DNA of 7,598 nt from CAYMRB01 sp964392615 (GTDB taxonomy: Bacteria; Planctomycetota; UBA8108), in the NCBI GenBank assembly GCA_964392615.1, contig CAYMRB010000474.1, forward strand, positions 1-7,598, given 5' to 3'. Position numbers and translations under genes: made by a program. Below are positions 1 to 5,700 of this stretch, in pieces; the first letter of the stretch is position 1; the number at the start of each line of letters is the position of its first letter. A model generated the notes under the pieces. The model ran no database searches. It was not told the origin of the DNA and saw nothing but the letters and a program-made list of their open reading frames with translations.

Positions 1-1093
1 GCCGCGAGCTCGAGATCATCAGGTAGCGGCCGAACTGGAAGTACAGCGCCTCGAGGTGCGGATCGTCGCGGCTCGCGAGAGCCTTGATGCGTCGGTCGGT
101 CGGCTCGTCGATCGGCGGGGCATCGAGGTCGAGCTTGACGCGACGGAACAGGCGGCGGTGCTCTGCGACGTGCGCCTGCGCCGCCGCATCGGCGCTCTTT
201 CCGGCGAGCTTCTTCAGTGTCTGCGCACAGCGTGCTGCCGGGTCGCCGCTGACGTCGTGGTAGTTGCGGTAGCTCGTCGCCGCGACGAGCCACAGCGTCG
301 CCTCGTCGGCACCGGAGACCTCGACGGCACCGTCCTTCCGGACGATCGAGCCGCCGCGTGCTGTCACGCGCAGACGGGCCTCGAAGCGCAGCGGATTCGC
401 GATGGGCGTCTTCGTCTTCTTGTAGAGCTTACGCGCCTGTCCGCGCAGCGCGATGACATGATCGGCCGTTTCGTCGAGCGCCGCGACGCTCGCATCGGGG
501 TGCGGAGTGCTCAACTTCGCCGCGAAACTCAGCGCGCCGGGCTTGTCCGCGCGCAACCGCACGACGAGGGCGTCGTCAGGCGCGCTGACGAACACTTCGC
601 GCCGATACGCGACACCGCCGACGCGATAGCTCACCGAGGCCGTCGCGCTGTCGATGTCGAGATCGCGTCGATAGTCGACCGCAGCGTCGTGGCCCGCAAA
701 ACTCAGCTCGAGATCGCCGAACGGCTGGTACGGCATCTGTCTGAGCGGCAGGCTCATGAACTCCTTCTGCGCGAGCGATTGGGCCTCGCGCTGTTTGCCC
801 TCGAACAGCAGGCGGCGGATGGTCGCCAGATGTTCTTTGGCGCCCGGATGCGCGTAGTCGTGCGGCTCGCCGACCCACAGCGTGTCCTCGTTGAACTGGA
901 TGCGCTCCGCTTCCTTGCCGCCGAAGATCATGCCGCCGAGGCGCCCGTTGCCGACGGCGAGTGCCTCGGTCCACTGCTTCGCCGGTTGTTCGTACCAGAG
1001 GACGAGCGGCGCGTCGGCGGCGACAGAAACCGACGAGATCGACAGAAACAGAGCGATAGCGATGGGGGACACTGAGAGGGTACGGATCGACAT
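1..1093 (-). CDS. GH95-family alpha-L-fucosidase, N-terminal half (partial, runs off left edge)
   Basis: The first 364 residues are present and the frame stays open at base 1; GH95 proteins usually have about 750-800 residues, so roughly half is missing. Seen: a signal peptide (residues 1-26, hydrophobic IAIALFLSI, likely cut after SVAA). Then comes the characteristic GH95 N-terminal beta domain, with WYEQPAKQWTEALAVGNGRL (33-52), GGMIFGG, FNEDTLWVGEP (67-77), an IRRLLFEGK helix and MPYQPFGDL (120-128). The beginning of the helical catalytic domain follows, with LEALYFQFGRYLMISSSR (347-364). Known of the family: inverting exo-acting hydrolases that release terminal alpha-L-fucose (some members act on galactose). 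The catalytic acid and base lie in the missing C-terminal part, so activity cannot be judged. The start at 1093 is supported by GGAG (complement of 1100-1103) six bases upstream and by the signal peptide. It is divergent from the next gene. Probably exported to the periplasm or cell surface. Confidence 0.92.
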   Translation of the reverse strand, partial: MSIRTLSVSPIAIALFLSISSVSVAADAPLVLWYEQPAKQWTEALAVGNGRLGGMIFGGKEAERIQFNEDTLWVGEPHDYAHPGAKEHLATIRRLLFEGKQREAQSLAQKEFMSLPLRQMPYQPFGDLELSFAGHDAAVDYRRDLDIDSATASVSYRVGGVAYRREVFVSAPDDALVVRLRADKPGALSFAAKLSTPHPDASVAALDETADHVIALRGQARKLYKKTKTPIANPLRFEARLRVTARGGSIVRKDGAVEVSGADEATLWLVAATSYRNYHDVSGDPAARCAQTLKKLAGKSADAAAQAHVAEHRRLFRRVKLDLDAPPIDEPTDRRIKALASRDDPHLEALYFQFGRYLMISSSR

Positions 1094-1193
1094 GGGGATC
1101 TCCATTCGGTCAAGCACGGTCGAGAGGCATATCAAGGTGTCAGTAGGGCGGCCATCGAACGGCCAGATCGGCAAAGGGCACGGAGGAGGCATC
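1094..1193. promoter_or_regulatory. Divergent intergenic region between the fucosidase and DUF1570-like genes
   Basis: The 100 bases separate two genes that point away from each other, so both promoters are expected here or within the opposite gene's 5' end. No convincing -35/-10 pair was found on either strand. The visible structure is a direct repeat of CGGCCA at 1149-1154 and 1160-1165, eleven bases apart (about one helical turn), each containing the palindrome GGCC. This could be an operator but may be chance in GC-rich DNA. The promoter role is inferred from gene arrangement only. Confidence 0.35.
1182..1189 (+). promoter_or_regulatory. Strong Shine-Dalgarno sequence for the DUF1570-like gene
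   Basis: GGAGGAGG ends four bases before the ATG at 1194. It fixes that ATG as the start, although the reading frame stays open further upstream. It also shows that this organism uses anti-Shine-Dalgarno pairing. Confidence 0.8.
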
Positions 1194-2699
1194 ATGAGCC
1201 CGTCGTTCGTTCGCATCATCGTGTTGGCCGTGTCGCTGGCAACGGTTACCACGGCACTGGCTCAGACGCCGAGAATCGATGCCGACGACTTTGCGCAGCT
1301 CTTCAACGGTCGCGTCGTCGAATCGAACGCTCGCACGCGCCAGGTCAAGCTGCGCTACGACTTCACCGTACCGAGCCAGCTCGACGACTTCGCCGGGCTC
1401 TTGCCCGGCAAGTCGCCGAAGCTCCACCCTGCCGGCATGGCGACGCCGAGCTGGCTGCGGGCGCGTTTCGACGGCGACGTCGAGCTGCGGGCGAAGTTCT
1501 CGTCGGGCGGTGGGCCGTGCGCCGTCCTGGTCTCGGTCGACCCCGTGACGCTCGAAGGCTACGTGTTTCTCTTCGGAGCCAATGATCGCCCCCGCAGACG
1601 CGCGTTCACCGCCGTCGCGAAGTTCCGGCAGGGAAGCGAGCCGAAGATCATCTACCGCGGCATCGTCGGCGCGTGGAAGTCGGGAATCTACACGATCGAC
1701 GTCCTCCGCAAGAACGATGTCCTGCAGCTGCGCCTCGATGGCCGCGTCGTCATCAAGACGCGAGACGCGACGCACCGATCCGGCAAGGTCGGCTTCGCGG
1801 GCGATCTCGTGGTCGAGGCCCTCGAGGTCAGCGGCAAGCTCGAACGCCGATGGTGCGAGAAGGCGCTCGCGACACCGAACGGAGCTGCGGAGTCGGACGA
1901 TCTGTTCAAGCGCATCGGCGCATCGGCACGACTGCGATTGCGTCGTGATCTGCCGGAGTGGAAAACGAGCTTCGACGAAGAGACCGAGCACTATCTCGTC
2001 TCGTCGGACGTCAGCGCTGCGTTCAGCCGACACTTCGCTCGTTGCGCCGAGGCCATGCACGGATTGCTCTCCTCCGCCTTGCGCCCGCCGAAGGGGGCGA
2101 GTGGCAAGGCACGAGTCATCCTCTTCGGAACGCAGCGCGAGTTCCAGGACTTCGGTGCGCCGAAGCACTCGATCGGCTTCTATCACGCGAAGAATGGTAA
2201 CCTGTACCTCTTCGATCACGTCGATCCGGAAGTCACGCGCCGAGCGCTCCTCCACGAGGGAGTACGCCAATACCTCGATCGCCTATTGGACGATGCGCCG
2301 CCGTGGCTCGTCGAGGGCATGGTGCGGTACTTCGAGACGGCGCGGCTCGCTCGGACATCGTCCGGTCTGCGCTTCGAGCTCGGCGCCAAGGGCTCGTGCT
2401 ATCCTCCGCTTCGCACGACCGTACAACTCGGCAAGGACGTGCTCGTGCGAGATCTCGTGCGCATGGACAAGAAGGCGTACGGCAGGCTGTTCCACCGGGG
2501 GCGTCACGATCAGCACGCCTGGGGACTCTGCCACTTCCTGATCGAGGCCGACAAGGGCAAGTACCGTTGCTACCTGCAGGCGTACGTCGGCGCGCTTGCC
2601 GCGGGGAAGGCGCGCAAGGACGCGTTCGAGACGGCGTTCGGGCGCGTGGACTGGCAGGTGCTGCAGGAGCGGTGGCGGAAGCACGTTCTCGGTCTGTGA
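1194..2699 (+). CDS. Secreted two-domain protein: concanavalin-like beta-sandwich plus DUF1570-like (degenerate gluzincin) domain
   Basis: 501 residues. Residues 1-24 form a signal peptide with an ALA-Q cleavage site. Residues about 35-215 are rich in alternating beta strands and end in YTIDVLRKNDVLQLRLDGRV (166-185) and SGKVGFAGD; this resembles LamG/DUF1080-type beta-sandwich domains that bind or process carbohydrate. Residues about 262-500 resemble DUF1570/peptidase-MA-like proteins common in Planctomycetes: HYLVSSDVS, a VILFGTQREFQDF strand, ALLHEGVRQYL (351-361), PWLVEGMVRYFE (370-381), then a helical tail ending near FGRVDWQVLQERWRKHVL. Families of this type normally carry HExxH with a downstream glutamate. 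Here the motif reads HEGVR: H354 and E355 remain, the second histidine is R358, and E374 in WLVEG remains. Peptidase activity is therefore doubtful; a binding or structural role is an alternative. The start follows a near-perfect ribosome binding site. It is divergent from the fucosidase and convergent with the sulfatase gene. The domain names are recognised by motif, not by a search. Confidence 0.85.
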   Translation: MSPSFVRIIVLAVSLATVTTALAQTPRIDADDFAQLFNGRVVESNARTRQVKLRYDFTVPSQLDDFAGLLPGKSPKLHPAGMATPSWLRARFDGDVELRAKFSSGGGPCAVLVSVDPVTLEGYVFLFGANDRPRRRAFTAVAKFRQGSEPKIIYRGIVGAWKSGIYTIDVLRKNDVLQLRLDGRVVIKTRDATHRSGKVGFAGDLVVEALEVSGKLERRWCEKALATPNGAAESDDLFKRIGASARLRLRRDLPEWKTSFDEETEHYLVSSDVSAAFSRHFARCAEAMHGLLSSALRPPKGASGKARVILFGTQREFQDFGAPKHSIGFYHAKNGNLYLFDHVDPEVTRRALLHEGVRQYLDRLLDDAPPWLVEGMVRYFETARLARTSSGLRFELGAKGSCYPPLRTTVQLGKDVLVRDLVRMDKKAYGRLFHRGRHDQHAWGLCHFLIEADKGKYRCYLQAYVGALAAGKARKDAFETAFGRVDWQVLQERWRKHVLGL

Positions 2700-2722
2700 G
2701 GCTGTTAGTGCCGCCTTTCACA
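2695..2722 (+). terminator. Weak hairpin over the stop codon, possible terminator
   Basis: TGTGAGGC (2695-2702) can pair with GCCTTTCACA (2713-2722) to give eight base pairs with a two-base TT bulge and a ten-base loop. It overlaps the TGA stop of the upstream plus-strand gene and sits in the convergent gap. No T run follows, so an intrinsic terminator is only a possibility. Confidence 0.22.
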
Positions 2723-2777
2723 AATACCTGTGCATCGAGCGGCATCTCCGCCCGCTGGCTTCGTTGCGCTCAGTCGA

Positions 2778-5700
2778 CTATGGGCCTCCGGAATCCCGTT
2801 CGACCGTCCCCTCGGCGGCAACAGCTCTCGGGTCCTGAGACGCGACAAGCTCGGCGTCGAGCAGCGTTCGCAGGCGCGAGAGCACTCGTCGATACGAGGC
2901 GTCGGCGGCGACGTTGCGGACCTGCTCCGGATCCGTGTTCAAGTCGTAGAGCTCCTCGTCGGGTCGAGGCGAGAAAGACAGCGCTGCGACTCGTCGCACG
3001 TTCGGATCCTCACGGTGCCAGCGCAAGAACTGCTTCGTGGGCGAGGGGTCGATGTTGAAGGAGAACGCTCCGCGTCCGGTCGGCCACGGTTCGGTCGCGA
3101 AGTCGTACTTCGGATTCTCGCCCGGGACCTCGCCCGTCGGCCACGTGGCGGGTCCGTAGTTGCGGATGTAGAGGTAGTCTCGATTGCGCAGGGCTCGTGA
3201 CGGCCACGAGTACACGTGACGTTCCATGCCCGTCAGCACGTGGGTGCGGGAGGGCTCGACGCGGCCCGACTTGCCGGACAGGAGAATCGGCAGCAGCGAC
3301 CTGCCCGTCATCGACTCTCCCCGTTTCAGCCCGGCCGCCTCGAGGAACGTCGGCGCGAGGTCGCAGAGAGAGACGAAGTCCTCGACGCGCCGGTTTCCTT
3401 TCACCTTCGCGCCCCATCTCACGGCCAGGGGAACGCGCGTGCCGAGGTCGTAGAGCGTGGCCTTGCAGCGCGGGAAAGGCATGCCGTTGTCTCCGCTGAC
3501 GACGACGACGGTGTTCTCCAGCTCGCCCATCGCTTCGAGCCGGTCGACGACTTCGCCGACCTCTCGATCGAAGCGCTGTACCTCCCAGTAGTAGTCGGCC
3601 AGATCGATGCGCACCGCCTCGTCGTCGGGGAGGCAGGCCGGCACATCGATGCCGTCCAGCGCGATGCCGTCCTCGACACCGCGTCGCCACTGGTAGGGGC
3701 GATGCGGATTCTTCCCGCCGTGCCAGTAGCAGAAGGGCTCGCCCGGCTGCCGCGTCCTGATGAACTCGTCGAAGGACCGAAACCGCTCTCCGAAAGAGTC
3801 GCGCTCCCGGAAGGTGTGCTTGCTGGGCCACACACCCTTGCCGAAGCGCCCGAGTCGATAGCCGGACTTCTGAAGCATCTCGGTGTAGACGTCGTACTCC
3901 TCGCGCAAGGAGCCCCCGAGGCTGTCGCCTTCCTTCAGCCGCCAGTGGTGCTGCCCGGTGAGAACGCTCAAGCGGCTGGGCGTGCAGGACGGAGTCGACA
4001 CGAACGCGTTCGTGAACAACACCCCCACGCGCGCGACGCGATCGATGTTCGGCGTCTTGACCGTCGGATCGCCGAGGATTCCCGCGTGCGGCCATGACCA
4101 GTCGTCCGCCATGAGGACGACGACGTTCGGTCGCCGTGCAGGCCCCGCGGCCGCCGCGGCTTTCTTTCCCGCCGCCTTTCCGATGATCACGTTGGAGGTG
4201 TTCGTCGCCGATCTCAGGACCTGGTGATACCCGGTCTCCTTTCCGACGGCGACGAAGATATGCGACTCGAAGGTGTCCGCGTCCCACTTCTTGCCGGGCT
4301 CGAGAACGACTCTGTGTCGCCTACTGCCGTTGAAGTCGATCCAGAAGATGTCGATCGGCTCGTCGAGCCCGTTCTCGAGCCGCATCGAGACGCCCGCCGT
4401 GCCCTTCGCGGATCGCAGCCCCCATGCGCGCGGCCACGTTCGCAGCGGAACCGACGTGTGCAGCATCGCGCGCAGCTCCTCGACGACTTTCGACGAACCG
4501 GCGATGTTGCGGTCTTCCGCGGCGTCGACGCGATGGTCGTAGAGTTCCGTTGCGGTGATCTTGCCGGTCGTTTTCTCGCGCCACTCGACGAGGCGGTGGC
4601 TCTCGGTACGCATGGCGTAGCCGACGTATTCGACTCCTTTGACTCGGCGGCGGAATTGGCTGAACGCGGCTGTCTTCCACGCGCGATTCGGCTTCGCGAG
4701 CAACGGTGTCATGCTCATCCCGCCGAGCCCGGATGGCGTCGGTATTCCGGCGAGATCACAGAGCGTCGGATAGACGTCGACGAGCTCTACGAGAGCGTCG
4801 GTCGCGCTCCCGTTCGCTGTCGCGCCGGGAGCTCGAACGATCAAGGGGACGCGAGTGTCAATCTCGTAGTTCGTCTGCTTGCACCAGCTGCGGTGCTCGC
4901 CGAGCTTCCAGCCGTGATCGCCCCACAGCACGACGATCGTCTCATCGGCGATGCCGAGAGTGTCCAGCTCGCGGAGCAGCCTACCGACTTGGGCATCGAT
5001 GAGGCTGACACAGGCGTAGTAGCCGTGCTTGAGTCGGCGCTGCTGGTCGACGCTGAGCGCTCCGTTCGCCGGCGAGGGCGTGCCGGCGAAGTCCATGTAG
5101 TCACGGAGCTCGTACATGGTGTTCATCGCCATCGCCGGTGCGCCATCGGGGAGATGGTCGTTCTTCGCGAGCGCGAGACTGCCGCGATCGTAGAGATCCC
5201 AGTACTCGCGCGGCGCAACGAAAGGCAGATGGGGTCGAATGAACCCCGTCGCGAGGAAGAACGGCCGCTCTTTGTTCGTGGCAAGGCGTCGGAGGGAGGC
5301 GATCGCTTGGTCGGCGATCTCGCCATCCGGCGTCTGGCTGTCGGCGACATGCTGCACCTCGGTTGCCGGAGCGCGCATGCGCTGGATCGCAACCTCGCTC
5401 TTGCCGTCGGCTCTCATCTTCCGCCGTTGGCGGGCGAGCTGCCTGCGTCCGTCGGCAGTCCACGTCTTCGCCCTCTCCGGCCAGTGGTTCGGCTCGCTCC
5501 AGGACTGTCGATCGGGCAGAGGATTGTGGAAGACCTTCCCATGAGCGACGGCGTAGTACCCGTGCCGCTTGAAATGCTGTGGCAGGGTGACGATGTCCGG
5601 GTTCAGGTCGCGGAAGTGGGCCCGCAGGTCCCAGACGCGAATCTCGTCCGGTCGCTTGCCGGTCAGAATGCTCGCGCGTGAAGGATTGCACACCGCGGAC

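Noticed and set aside
56..1075. Long plus-strand open frame opposite the fucosidase gene
   Set aside because: It is antisense to clear GH95 motifs, has an arginine-rich composition typical of GC-rich shadow frames, and resembles no known family.
882..1193. Upstream extension of the DUF1570-like gene
   Set aside because: The frame stays open, but it would overlap the 5' end of the fucosidase gene and bury the signal peptide. The GGAGGAGG site and signal peptide at 1194 decide the start.
1140..2270. Minus-strand frame of 376 codons opposite the DUF1570-like gene
   Set aside because: Arg/Asp/Leu-rich translation with no motif; it is the mirror of a real gene with a strong start signal.
2730..2800. 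Possible dispersed repeat or terminator in the convergent gap
   Set aside because: The sequence looked vaguely like a known intergenic repeat style, but there is no second copy in the window and only a five-base stem (AGCGG/CCGCT), so nothing can be supported.
4224..5681. Plus-strand frame of 485 codons inside the sulfatase gene
   Set aside because: It lies opposite conserved sulfatase and VHL-like motifs and has no recognisable domain.
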